Below, in pieces: positions 8,239-16,504 of a stretch of DNA of 64,000 nucleotides. The notes beneath the pieces were generated by a model, which had not been told where the DNA came from, did no database searches, and saw nothing but the letters and a program-made list of their open reading frames with translations. Each line of letters begins with the position of its first letter. The stretch's first letter is position 1. The position numbers were made by a program, and so were the translations under genes. This DNA is from Chloroflexota bacterium (GTDB lineage: Bacteria > Chloroflexota > Anaerolineae > Aggregatilineales > UBA2796), in assembly GCA_021325095.1 (NCBI GenBank), contig JAJPHV010000057.1, positions 62,001-126,000 of the forward strand, written 5' to 3'.

Positions 8239-9033
8239 TCATCGTCCAAAGACGGTACTCTCGCCAACCTGCAAAATGCGTACCTCCCCTGTGCCGCCTA
8301 GCTTCTGATAGGTCTGCTTGAATAAATTCGGATCAAGCGTTTGCTCAGGATGAGGGGCCGGGTCTTTCCACAGGATGTGGTGCATCGGGATGGCGACCTT
8401 CACACCGAGATGCCAGGCCAGCATGGCCGCTTCGTGTGCATTCATGTTACCGGTGATGCCGTTGATGACCAGCAGAGCGGCGTCGATCTTCTCCGAATAA
8501 AGCGCCCGGATCTTCAGGTCGTATTCAGTGTCGCCGCTGTGGTAGACCCGGACGCCATCAAAGTCGAAGATGACGCCGATGGCATCCGGCACTTCCCAAC
8601 CGGGGATACCCGCCTCGTGCCGGGCATAGACGGCATGAACGGTCACATCACGGAACTCGCGGGTCTGGCCGCGCTGAAGGGGCAGCACACGATCACGGGG
8701 GACGCCCCAGCCCACAGCGCGTGACAGGGCCGTAGGCGGGCACATGAAGACCGCGCTGGACACTCTGGCAATGGTGGGAATGCCGCCGGGGTCGAGGTGG
8801 TCTTCGTGGAAGTGCGTGGCGATCACCAGATCGGGCCGCACGTCTTCGAGCGCAATCGGCGGCGGAAAGGCACGCTCCTGGGCGAAGATGTCCGCCACAG
8901 AATTGGACAGGTACGGATCAATATAGACTTGGGTGTTGGCAGGTGTCTTGAAAATGAAGCCCGTTCCGCCCAACCACCAGGCCCGCACCGTCCCTGGTTC
9001 GACTTGTGTCTGTGCCAGTTCGTCTTTGAGCAT
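8239..9033 (-). CDS. UlaG-like MBL-fold metallohydrolase
   Basis: A 264-residue metallo-beta-lactamase-fold hydrolase with the motif HFHEDH (His74, His76, Asp78, His79), a later GDTEYD aspartate and the MHH histidine near the C-terminus. The closest described group is the UlaG / L-ascorbate-6-phosphate lactonase-like family, so a lactonase step in sugar-acid breakdown is plausible in this operon. The start is the ATG giving MLKDELAQ, with AAGGGGGA upstream. It lies between the hydroxyacid dehydrogenase and the dehydratase on the same strand. Confidence 0.8.
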   Translation of the reverse strand: MLKDELAQTQVEPGTVRAWWLGGTGFIFKTPANTQVYIDPYLSNSVADIFAQERAFPPPIALEDVRPDLVIATHFHEDHLDPGGIPTIARVSSAVFMCPPTALSRAVGWGVPRDRVLPLQRGQTREFRDVTVHAVYARHEAGIPGWEVPDAIGVIFDFDGVRVYHSGDTEYDLKIRALYSEKIDAALLVINGITGNMNAHEAAMLAWHLGVKVAIPMHHILWKDPAPHPEQTLDPNLFKQTYQKLGGTGEVRILQVGESTVFGR

Positions 9034-9066
9034 CCGATGTCCCCCTTGTGCTGCCAACATGCGCTG

Positions 9067-10149
9067 CTAACGATTGACTTCAAAACGGGCCAGCTTTGCC
9101 TGGAAGCCGGGCCGATCCAGCACTTCCGTATTGATGACGTGTTCAGGCACTTCGCCGCGCGCTGCCCGCATCATCCCGCCCAATGTGGACAGGCCGATTG
9201 CCAGCCCAGCCTCGACGGTGGCGGGCAGCCAGTGCGGGGTCAGGATCACGTTGTCCAACTGGACGAGGGGATGCTCCGCCGGAAGCGGCTCCTCCTCGAA
9301 AACGTCCAGGCCCGCCCCGGCAATGCGGCGCTCGCGCAGCACATCCACCAGAGCACGCTGGTCTATAAGCTCGCCCCTGGCGACATTGACCAGGTAAGCC
9401 GTCGGCTTCATCAGCAGCAGGTGTTCGCGCCGGATCATGCCTCGCGTGTCCGGGCGCAGGCTCGGATGCAGGCTGATGAAGTCCGATTGCCGGAAAAGTC
9501 CTTCGAGTGTCACGAGCGCCACGCCAAGCTGTCCGGCCTGCGCAGGATCGGCGTGGGGAGAATAGGCAAGGACGCGCATATCGAAAGGCGCGACAAGACG
9601 CACCAACTCGCGCCCGCTGCGGCCCAGGCCCACGATGCCCAGCGTTTTACGCTGAATCTCTGTGCCCTGCACCGTGCTCTGCAAGTCCCAACGGCCTGCG
9701 CGGGCAACCTTCTCCTGGGCTGTGAGCCGCTTGGCAAGGGCCAGCATGAGCAAGAGCGCAGAGGAAGCCGTCGAATGAGTCAGCGCGTCCGGCGCATTGA
9801 AGAGCGCCACGTCGTTCTCGGTGCAGGCTTGAACGTCAATCTTGTCGTAGCCGGCCCCGGCGCGGCCAACGACGACCAGGTTAGCCGCGCCTTCGGCGAA
9901 GGTGCTGGCCTTGATCCAGGGGCGCACCACATACAAACCATGTATATCCGCAATATGTCGCGGCGTGATCAGGAGCGAATAATACCGCTCCCAGTAGCCA
10001 GGGTCGGTGCGGCTCGGCCCCAGGTCGCGCAGAAAGTGGTACTGGATGTAGGGGATCGGCTCGATTCTGTCCAGTCCGATGCGGCGCTTGTCCAGCGCGC
10101 CGTCCACGTCGAGCATGTCCCCGGTGAGGGCCAATCGGAATATTTGCAT
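9067..10149 (-). CDS. NAD-dependent D-2-hydroxyacid dehydrogenase family protein
   Basis: A 360-residue protein with the family's NAD fold GIVGLGRSG (171-179) and the catalytic set Arg258 (NVARGELID), a Glu in FEEEPLP (284-290) and His306 (TPHW). It likely oxidises a 2-hydroxy acid or reduces a 2-keto acid made in the same pathway. The residue after the second beta strand is a serine/proline region rather than an acidic residue, so NADP cannot be ruled out. It is the first gene of the operon; the operator at 10232-10247 lies upstream. Confidence 0.85.
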   Translation of the reverse strand: MQIFRLALTGDMLDVDGALDKRRIGLDRIEPIPYIQYHFLRDLGPSRTDPGYWERYYSLLITPRHIADIHGLYVVRPWIKASTFAEGAANLVVVGRAGAGYDKIDVQACTENDVALFNAPDALTHSTASSALLLMLALAKRLTAQEKVARAGRWDLQSTVQGTEIQRKTLGIVGLGRSGRELVRLVAPFDMRVLAYSPHADPAQAGQLGVALVTLEGLFRQSDFISLHPSLRPDTRGMIRREHLLLMKPTAYLVNVARGELIDQRALVDVLRERRIAGAGLDVFEEEPLPAEHPLVQLDNVILTPHWLPATVEAGLAIGLSTLGGMMRAARGEVPEHVINTEVLDRPGFQAKLARFEVNR

Positions 10150-10231
10150 TCTCGCTTCAGGTTTTGAAAAAGGGATCGGCGTGGCCGCTCACCGGTCGGC
10201 TCAACGGTCACGAATCGATCTATAACGCAAG

Positions 10232-10247
10232 AAATTGTAAACAGTTG
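10232..10247. promoter_or_regulatory. operator copy 2 of the sugar-acid locus
   Basis: AAATTGTAAACAGTTG differs from the site at 3385-3400 at only two of 16 positions. It lies about 85 bases before the dehydrogenase start, in its promoter region. The regulator gene is not in this window. Confidence 0.55.
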
Positions 10248-10361
10248 ACAGTTACCATTATAGAGCAAAGATAGCCCAGTCTGCAAGCGATCAAGCAGGG
10301 TCGGGGAGGTATGATGTGATTACGTCAGGAAGGGAGGTTGGAACAGTGTTGAGCAAAGCGG

Positions 10362-10937
10362 CTAGTCGGGAAGCAGGCCGGCGGGAACCTGCACGGTCAT
10401 CAGGCCCGCCTCCACATCGATGTTGAGGACGACGCCCGCAATGGCCGGGATCAGGACTTCGCCGTAGGCTTCACCTCGCACCACGTAGACATCGTTCGCA
10501 CCCGTCTCGATCACGTCTGTGACACGGCCCAACGTTTCGCCGTCCGTCGAGCGCACCTCCAGGCCGATCACCTGGAAAAGATAAACCTCGTCCTCTTCGA
10601 GTGGTACAGCATCGGCCAGCGACACACAAATGTACTGGCTGCGAAAGCGCTCGGCGTCGTCGCGGCTGGTCACGTCGTCCAGGTGGAGCAGCCATTGATC
10701 GTTTTTGGCCCGCCGCGCCCACGTGACACGATGCTCAGTCATGCGGTGCGGTTTGTCCGGATCAGCACCCACGTAGACCAGATCGAGGCTCACCATGCGC
10801 TCTGGAAAATCGGTCACGATCTGGACGCTCAGGTCACCGCGCACGCCGTGTGGGCGCAGTACTCGTGCCAGGATAAGAAATTGCGGCCTGGATGATTTCT
10901 TTTCGGGGCCACCAGAATCAGATCGATTCATGCTCAC
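10362..10937 (-). CDS. rimM: 16S rRNA processing protein RimM
   Basis: RimM helps mature the 30S head domain by binding S19. The 191-residue protein has the N-terminal RimM domain (ARVLRPHGVRGDLSV, close to the family's G-hGhkGevkV) and a PRC-barrel C-terminal domain (GRVTDVIETGANDVYVV). The start is GTG at 10937 or ATG two codons later; no strong ribosome site separates them. It follows khpA after a 6-bp gap. The usual neighbours rpsP and trmD are absent on both sides. Confidence 0.9.
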   Translation of the reverse strand: MSMNRSDSGGPEKKSSRPQFLILARVLRPHGVRGDLSVQIVTDFPERMVSLDLVYVGADPDKPHRMTEHRVTWARRAKNDQWLLHLDDVTSRDDAERFRSQYICVSLADAVPLEEDEVYLFQVIGLEVRSTDGETLGRVTDVIETGANDVYVVRGEAYGEVLIPAIAGVVLNIDVEAGLMTVQVPAGLLPD

Positions 10938-10943
10938 CAGAAT

Positions 10944-11177
10944 CTACATGATTTCGAGGGTGATGCGCTTGCCCTCTTTGGCAGCCAGCACGCGCAGCAG
11001 AACACGGATGGCATTGGCGACGCGGCCACTCTTGCCGATGACTCGCCCCATGTCGTCCGGCGCAACGCGCAGTTCCAGCACGATGGAGGAATGGCCTGGA
11101 ATCTCGGTGACTTCCACCGCCGATGGGTCATCGACGAGCGACTTGGCAATGTATTCAACAAGGTCCTTCATCGCCAC
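10944..11177 (-). CDS. khpA: KH-domain RNA-binding protein KhpA
   Basis: A protein of about 77 residues, MKDLVEYIAKSLVDDP onward, with the KH loop VIGKSGR. KhpA (YlqC) binds RNA, often with KhpB, and is linked to cell division and envelope control. GTG at 11177 is chosen because AAGGAG sits 8 bases upstream; the ATG six bases later would be 14 bases away. It is co-transcribed with rimM. The open frame continues far upstream, antisense to the transglycosylase gene, but that part is spurious. Confidence 0.9.
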   Translation of the reverse strand: MAMKDLVEYIAKSLVDDPSAVEVTEIPGHSSIVLELRVAPDDMGRVIGKSGRVANAIRVLLRVLAAKEGKRITLEIM

Positions 11178-11264
11178 CGCTTTAACTCCTTGGGGCAGTG
11201 TTCCTGATAGCAATTTTAAGAGCATACAACATTCGGGGCCAGTTTGCCAGTTGGCGGATCGCGT

Positions 11265-11293
11265 TTGACAAGCGTTTTGCCTGCCGGCATAAT
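11265..11293 (+). promoter_or_regulatory. promoter giving a leaderless mRNA
   Basis: TTGACA (11265-11270), a 17-bp spacer and CATAAT (11288-11293). The expected start, about 7 bases after the -10 box, falls at or next to the A of the ATG at 11301, so the transcript should have no 5' leader; no ribosome site is visible before this ATG. Confidence 0.65.
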
Positions 11294-11300
11294 CGCGCCC

Positions 11301-13754
11301 ATGAAACGACCCACCTCCACTTTTGCAGTCATCCTCGTGCCGCTGCTGGCGATGGTTGTCGCAATGCTGGCCTGTTCGCTGCCGGGGCAGAATGTGATAG
11401 TGGTGACGGCCACGCCCAGCCAGCCGCCCGTGACGCCGAGCCTCACGCCGATTCCGGCGACGGCCACATCTATTCCGACGGCCACCCCTATTCCGACGCC
11501 GACCACTGCGCCCAACGTCGCTATCGGGCAGGCCAATACTTCGCTCCACAACGGCGATTACATGACAGCAGTGAAGGTCTACCAGTCGATCCTTAGCCAG
11601 CCGGTGCTGTCCATCGATCCGCGACTGCGGGCCGATGCGTCGATTGGCCTGGGAACGGCAGCGCTGCGCGAGGGGAAATTTGCCGACGCCGTCACCGCAC
11701 TGAGCGATTTCATCCAGACTTATCCGACGGACAAACGGCTGGCTCAAGCCTATTTTTTGCGCGGCGATGCGTACATGGGTCTGGAACAATGGGCGGACGC
11801 CATCGCCGATTTCCAGGTGTATTTGCAGAAGCGCCCCGGCCTGATCGACAGCTACGTCTACGAACGGATCGGCGATGCGTCGTTGGCCCTGCAAGTGCCC
11901 GACCAGGCACTGGACAACTACGCGAAGGCGGTGGCCGCCACGCGCGGTCTGGCCCCGATGATGGCGCTGCGGGAGAAGGTGGCCGCCGCCTACCTGAACA
12001 CCAACAATGTCCAGGCCGCGCTCGGTCAGTACGACGCGATCCTGGCGGTTGCTAAGAACGCCGGATACCGCGCTAACATTGCCCTCACTGCCGCCGATCT
12101 GTTGTTCCGCACCGGGAACAAAGCAGCGGCCTACGCGCGCTACCAGGACATCATTGCCAACTACCCGACAGCCCCGGAAGCCTACCGGGCTATGCAGGCG
12201 CTTCTGCGGGCAGGCACACAGGTCGATGATCTGCTGCGAGGCAAGATCAGTTTCGCGGCCCAGGATTACAAGGACGTGATCACGGCCCTGTACAACTACA
12301 CCAGCAAGACGCCGCTGACGGACATTGACCCCTCCGTGTTCATGCTGCTGGGCCGCGCCTACCGGGAGGTCGGCAACACGGCAGCCGCTATCACGTCCTT
12401 CCAGACGATCATTGATCAGTATCCAAAGAGCAGCCTGTATGGCGATGCCTGGCTGGAACAGGGCCGTACCTTGCTGCTGGCTGGGAAGACGGCAGACGCC
12501 ATTGCCAAGTACAAGGAACTGGTCGATAAGCACCCGGACGTGCCGCAGGGTGCGGAGGCGCTGTGGCGGGCCGGCTACCTGTACTCGACGCAGGGTGACA
12601 GCGAGTCGTCACTGGCGACCTTTGAAATCCTCGGCAACAAGTTCAAGGGGACGGACTGGGCGATGGACGGCCTGTTCCGGGGTGGGATGGCCGCCTACAA
12701 CCAGGGCGCGTTGGCTCGCGCGCAGCGGCTTTTTAATCTGCTGGCCGTCACCGGGAAAGGCGACCTGAAAGCGGCGGGCGCGCTGTGGCTGGGCCGCCTG
12801 TACCAGCTTCAGAACCAGCCCGACCTGGCGCGGGACGCTTACCAGGAAGCGGCCAAAGCCGATCCGGGCGGCTATTACAGCCTGCGCGCTGCCGATTTGC
12901 TGGCCGGGCGTGGCCCGTTTGTGCCGCCTGCCAAACTCGATTTCGCCTTCAACAGCCCTGAGCGCATCGCGGAGGCCGAAAAGTGGCTGCGCGACAAATT
13001 CAAGATCACGCAGACGGGCGACCTGTGGCCGCTGTCGTCCACGCTTGCCACCGATCCGCGCATGATCCGGGGCAACGAACTGTGGGCGCTGGCCGCGAAC
13101 ACAGAAGCCAGGGGCGAGTTCGACGCCCTGACCGCCGATAACGAGTCCAACCCGCTGGCGATGTACCAACTGGCGACTTATTACTACCGGATCGGGCTGT
13201 ACCGGGAAGCCATCGAGACGACGGCCAAACTGCTGGACAATGCCAAGATACCGACCAGCGACGCACCGAAGGCCATTGCGGCGTTGCGTTTCCCGATTGC
13301 CTATTACGACCTGGTGCTGCCCAACGCACAGAAGTACAACATCGATCCGCTGCTGGTGTTCAGCATCATCCGGCAGGAGAGTTTGTTTGAAGGGGTTGCC
13401 ACTTCCTATGCGGCGGCGCAGGGCCTGATGCAGATCATCCCCAGCACGGGCGCTTACGTGGCCCGCAAGCTATCGTGGCCGGATTACCAGAACAGCGACA
13501 TCTACCGGCCCTACGTTAACGTGACGTTTGGCATTTACTACCTGCACGAACAGCTCGACACGTTCCAGGGCAATGTCTACGCGGCGCTGGCCGCCTACAA
13601 TGCCGGGCCGGGCGCGAGCAGCGAATGGTTCCGCATCTCGAACGGCGACCCCGATCTGTTTATTCAGGCCATTTCCTACGACCAGACCCAGACCTACGTG
13701 CGCCGCATCTACGAGCAGTACGACAGCTACCGCGATATTTACGGAGCCAAATAG
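11301..13754 (+). CDS. TPR-containing soluble lytic transglycosylase (Slt-like)
   Basis: An 817-residue lipoprotein-like envelope enzyme. The signal ends at a lipobox (MLACS), followed by a Thr/Pro-rich linker (about residues 35-75), many TPR-like helical repeats, and a C-terminal SLT domain that cleaves peptidoglycan glycan strands non-hydrolytically. The SLT motifs are IIRQESLFEG with the catalytic Glu, AAAQGLMQIIPSTG and ALAAYNAGPG. The start is the ATG giving MKRPTSTFAV, supported by the promoter just upstream. It resembles E. coli Slt70 in design, with an extra linker and lipid anchor. Confidence 0.9.
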   Translation: MKRPTSTFAVILVPLLAMVVAMLACSLPGQNVIVVTATPSQPPVTPSLTPIPATATSIPTATPIPTPTTAPNVAIGQANTSLHNGDYMTAVKVYQSILSQPVLSIDPRLRADASIGLGTAALREGKFADAVTALSDFIQTYPTDKRLAQAYFLRGDAYMGLEQWADAIADFQVYLQKRPGLIDSYVYERIGDASLALQVPDQALDNYAKAVAATRGLAPMMALREKVAAAYLNTNNVQAALGQYDAILAVAKNAGYRANIALTAADLLFRTGNKAAAYARYQDIIANYPTAPEAYRAMQALLRAGTQVDDLLRGKISFAAQDYKDVITALYNYTSKTPLTDIDPSVFMLLGRAYREVGNTAAAITSFQTIIDQYPKSSLYGDAWLEQGRTLLLAGKTADAIAKYKELVDKHPDVPQGAEALWRAGYLYSTQGDSESSLATFEILGNKFKGTDWAMDGLFRGGMAAYNQGALARAQRLFNLLAVTGKGDLKAAGALWLGRLYQLQNQPDLARDAYQEAAKADPGGYYSLRAADLLAGRGPFVPPAKLDFAFNSPERIAEAEKWLRDKFKITQTGDLWPLSSTLATDPRMIRGNELWALAANTEARGEFDALTADNESNPLAMYQLATYYYRIGLYREAIETTAKLLDNAKIPTSDAPKAIAALRFPIAYYDLVLPNAQKYNIDPLLVFSIIRQESLFEGVATSYAAAQGLMQIIPSTGAYVARKLSWPDYQNSDIYRPYVNVTFGIYYLHEQLDTFQGNVYAALAAYNAGPGASSEWFRISNGDPDLFIQAISYDQTQTYVRRIYEQYDSYRDIYGAK

Positions 13755-13767
13755 GGCCATGCCTGAC

Positions 13768-13792
13768 CAGATAGGACAGATCAGATAGGACA
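13768..13792. repeat. 11-bp direct repeat upstream of the response regulator
   Basis: CAGATAGGACA occurs twice (13768-13778 and 13782-13792), 14 bp apart, running into a CATAAT box (13791-13796). This is the usual form of a tandem activator site, but no -35 box is evident. Confidence 0.35.
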
Positions 13793-13857
13793 TAATACGT
13801 ATGGACGAGTCCGATGAAATGTGAGAAACTACTGGTCAATTCAACCGTCGAGGTCTC

Positions 13858-14367
13858 ATGTTTCAGCCCATTTTGCCCATTGTTGCGGCCACTGTCGGTA
13901 ATGTCCGATGTTTTCAGGCTCACCGTATAGTTCTACCACCCTCTAGCTCGAACCATTTCCCCTACCCGCAATCTGCCCAGCGGAGCGCCCGCCCGATCTA
14001 CCAGGTGCTGGTGACAGACGATGACAGCCGGCTGCGCGCTCTGGAACGGCTGATCCTGGAACGCAACGGCGGGTTGAAGGTCATCGACACGGGCGATTCC
14101 GACGAGGCTATTGCCATCTGCCAGACACAGCCGATCTCGCTGGTCATCTGCGACATTCTGAAGCCGCGAATGAATGGCCTGGTCATCCTCAAGACGCTGC
14201 GCAGCAACCCGGCCACGCAGCACGTCCCATTCATGTTCGTCACGGCCAGCGGCATGGATCGGCGGGTCAGCCCTCTCGAACTGGGCGCGAATGACTACCT
14301 GCCCAAGCCCTTTTTGCCCCAGGAGTTCCTCAGCCGGGTGTGGCGATTGCTGACCTGGCGAAACTGA
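13858..14367 (+). CDS. single-domain response regulator
   Basis: A 169-residue protein: an unconserved N-terminus of about 48 residues, then one receiver domain. The acidic pair is in VTDDDSR, the phospho-acceptor Asp in VICDILKPRMNG, the Thr in MFVTASG and the Lys in YLPKPF. There is no output domain. The partner kinase is not adjacent. The start is tentative: the first 40 residues look unlike the family, and the real start could be internal. Confidence 0.8.
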   Translation: MFQPILPIVAATVGNVRCFQAHRIVLPPSSSNHFPYPQSAQRSARPIYQVLVTDDDSRLRALERLILERNGGLKVIDTGDSDEAIAICQTQPISLVICDILKPRMNGLVILKTLRSNPATQHVPFMFVTASGMDRRVSPLELGANDYLPKPFLPQEFLSRVWRLLTWRN

Positions 14368-14370
14368 GCG

Positions 14371-14399
14371 CTGACAGGCTGCTTGTCTTCGCGTATAAT
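14371..14399 (+). promoter_or_regulatory. gltX promoter
   Basis: CTGACA (14371-14376), a 17-bp spacer and a perfect TATAAT (14394-14399), 33 bases before the gltX start codon. Confidence 0.75.
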
Positions 14400-14431
14400 G
14401 CACCCATCCTTAGGCCAACTGGAGGCTGATC

Positions 14432-15907
14432 GTGGCAGAGTCGCGTCCGGTGCGGGTTCGTTTTGCGCCCAGTCCGACGGGGGATATGCACATCGGCGGC
14501 GCGCGCACCGCACTGTTCAACTGGCTGTTTGCCCACCGTTACGGTGGTAAGTTCATCCTGCGCATCGAGGATACCGATCAGAAGCGCACCCGCGAGGAAT
14601 CGCTCGGCGGTATTCTGGATGGGCTGCACTGGCTGGGCCTGCAATGGGACGAAGGGCCGGACATCGGCGGCCCCTACGGACCGTACATCCAGAGCGAGCG
14701 GCTGGACATTTACCAGAAGTGGGCGCAGTGGTTGGTGGACAACGGCAGGGCGTACCGCGCCTACGAGACTCCAGAAGAATTGGACGAAATCTCAAAGGCA
14801 AACAAGGGCATGGGCTACGACAGGCGTGGGCGCAGCCTGACGCCGGACGACTGGGCACGCCTGGACGCCGAAGGCCGCAAGTACGTGATCCGTTTCAAGG
14901 TTCCACTCGAAGGTGAAACCACCGTGATCGATTTGGTGCGCGGGCCGATCACCGTTCAGAACGAGAAGCTGCAAGACCTGGTGCTGCTCAAGTCGGACGG
15001 CTACCCGACCTACCACCTGGCGAACGTGGTGGACGATCACCTGATGGAAATTTCGCACATCATCCGTGCCGAAGAATGGATCAGCACCGCGCCATTCCAC
15101 AAGCAGCTTTACGCAGCCTTAGGATGGCAGATGCCCGCGATTGCGCACGTTCCGGTCATCTTGCATCCGAATGGCGGCAAGATCAGTAAGCGCAAACATC
15201 CAGAAGCGGCCTTGTCCTATTTCATTCAGAATGGCTATCTGCCCGAAGCCGTCACCAACTTTCTGTGCAACGTGGGCTGGAACTACGGCGTGCTGGACGA
15301 ACAGGGTAACGAGGTGCAGGTTTTCACCAAAGAGCAGGCCGCCGCGATCTTCGACATCACGAAGGTGACGACCAGCGGCACGAAGTTCGACGTGGTGAAA
15401 CTGCAATGGCTGAACGGCGAGCATATCCGGCGGATGCCGGTGGCGGAACTGGCCGAAAAGCTGCGCAGGCCGCTGGAGAAGGCGGGCTATACCGTCAACA
15501 GCGATCTGCTGCTGCGCGTGACGCCGCTGATCCAGGAGCGGATCAAGCTGCTGAATGACGTGGTGGAGGTGGCAGGCTTTTTCTTCCGCGAGGACGTGAT
15601 CCCCGAATCACCCGCCAGCTTGATCCCCAAGAAGATGGACGCTGCGCAGACGGCTTCTGCCCTGCAAAGGGCCTACGAGACACTGGCCGGGCTGCCCGAC
15701 TTTGCTGCGCAGACCCAGGAAGCCGCGCTGCGTCCGCTGGCCGAGTCGTTGGGGTTGAACCCCGGGCAGCTATTCGGCGCGCTGCGGGTGGCTGTTACCG
15801 GGAAAACGGTCTCGCCGCCGCTGTTCGAGACGATGGAAGTGCTGGGCCGCGAGGTGGCACTGGCACGGATCAAGAAGGCGATTGAACTCTTGAGCCAGCC
15901 AACCTGA
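14432..15907 (+). CDS. gltX: glutamate--tRNA ligase
   Basis: Class I synthetase of 491 residues that charges tRNA with glutamate. The HIGH-type motif is in PSPTGDMHIGGART, and the KMSKS-type motif is GKISKRKHPEA near residue 250. The C-terminal helical anticodon-binding part is complete. The start is GTG with GGAGG 6 bases upstream. It is expressed from its own promoter and followed by the ferredoxin gene. Confidence 0.95.
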   Translation: MAESRPVRVRFAPSPTGDMHIGGARTALFNWLFAHRYGGKFILRIEDTDQKRTREESLGGILDGLHWLGLQWDEGPDIGGPYGPYIQSERLDIYQKWAQWLVDNGRAYRAYETPEELDEISKANKGMGYDRRGRSLTPDDWARLDAEGRKYVIRFKVPLEGETTVIDLVRGPITVQNEKLQDLVLLKSDGYPTYHLANVVDDHLMEISHIIRAEEWISTAPFHKQLYAALGWQMPAIAHVPVILHPNGGKISKRKHPEAALSYFIQNGYLPEAVTNFLCNVGWNYGVLDEQGNEVQVFTKEQAAAIFDITKVTTSGTKFDVVKLQWLNGEHIRRMPVAELAEKLRRPLEKAGYTVNSDLLLRVTPLIQERIKLLNDVVEVAGFFFREDVIPESPASLIPKKMDAAQTASALQRAYETLAGLPDFAAQTQEAALRPLAESLGLNPGQLFGALRVAVTGKTVSPPLFETMEVLGREVALARIKKAIELLSQPT

Positions 15908-15950
15908 TCGGCAAAATTGGGACAAAAGTCACAGCGCACCAGTGGGGAGT

Positions 15951-16016
15951 GTTTTACAGTCGTGCCGAAAGTGGAATCCACAGGGGCACGACCCCTTAAC
16001 AAACGGAGCGTAAAAC
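15951..16016 (+). promoter_or_regulatory. nested-hairpin leader before the ferredoxin gene
   Basis: Three nested inverted repeats: GTTTTAC (15951) with GTAAAAC (16010-16016), GTCGTGCC (15959) with GGCACGAC (15985-15992), and GTGGA with TCCAC around 15976. The outer arm closes right at the ATG and encloses the ribosome site CGGAG (16004-16008), so folding could block translation. Confidence 0.45.
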
Positions 16017-16017
16017 C

Positions 16018-16368
16018 ATGACCCACATCATCACCAGTCTTTGCCTGCGCGATGGCGCGTGCGTGGAAGTCTGTCCTGTCGAGTGCATTGTGCCTGGCAT
16101 TCCGGAAAGCGAATGGCCCTGGTACTTCATCGACCCGGACACGTGTATTGACTGCGGCGCGTGTGTGCCCGAATGCCCGTATGAGGCAATCTTCCCTGAA
16201 GAGGAGGTGCCGCAGGCTTACGAACTAGCCGCCGATCAGGAGCGCATCCCGTTCCGGGGCGAGCGCTACAAGGCAGCAGGTGGCGAGATCGTCGATCTGA
16301 CCGAGGACATCCAGCCCAACTACGACTTCTTCAAGGTGGGGCCAGGCTACAAGGCGCTGCAAAAGTGA
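16018..16368 (+). CDS. 7Fe-type ferredoxin
   Basis: A 116-residue electron carrier. The first cluster motif is C-x5-C-x3-C-P-V-E-C near residues 9-23, typical of a 3Fe-4S/4Fe-4S dicluster ferredoxin, and the second is CIDCGACVPECP. The length fits the Thermus/Chloroflexus-type seven-iron ferredoxins, with a C-terminal tail of about 55 residues. The start is ATG with CGGAG nine bases upstream. The leader is strongly palindromic. Confidence 0.9.
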   Translation: MTHIITSLCLRDGACVEVCPVECIVPGIPESEWPWYFIDPDTCIDCGACVPECPYEAIFPEEEVPQAYELAADQERIPFRGERYKAAGGEIVDLTEDIQPNYDFFKVGPGYKALQK

Positions 16369-16404
16369 ACTACGCCGCGCGGCGTTGATGAAGGATGCGG
16401 TCAC

Positions 16405-16500
16405 GCCCGGCGCTAAAGCACCGGGCTGAATCAACCAGGCCCCTGCGGGGCTAATGCAGCCCCGAAGAGGCTTGGTAATCTTAGCCCTTCAGCCCAGGGC
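16405..16500. repeat. interspersed palindromic repeat, family A, copy 1
   Basis: Begins GCCCGGCGCTAAAGCACCGG (stem CCGG/CCGG) and continues GCTGAATCAAC, then a GC-rich hairpin (CCCTGCGGGG), ending with AGCCCAGGGC. The same opening and closing words occur at 48945-49110. It resembles REP-like units common in Chloroflexota intergenic DNA. Confidence 0.75.
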
Positions 16501-16504
16501 ACTC

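Noticed and set aside
6949-8301. Long + frame (450 codons) opposite the dehydratase
   Set aside because: It is the complement of a gene with intact catalytic residues; the translated sequence resembles no family.
8797-10167. 456-codon + frame opposite the hydroxyacid dehydrogenase and metallohydrolase
   Set aside because: It spans two real antisense genes, so it cannot be a separate conserved protein.
10944-12533. 529-codon open frame on - across the transglycosylase gene
   Set aside because: Only the last 77 codons are a real gene (khpA); the rest is antisense to a conserved TPR/SLT protein and has low-complexity Arg/Gly-rich sequence.
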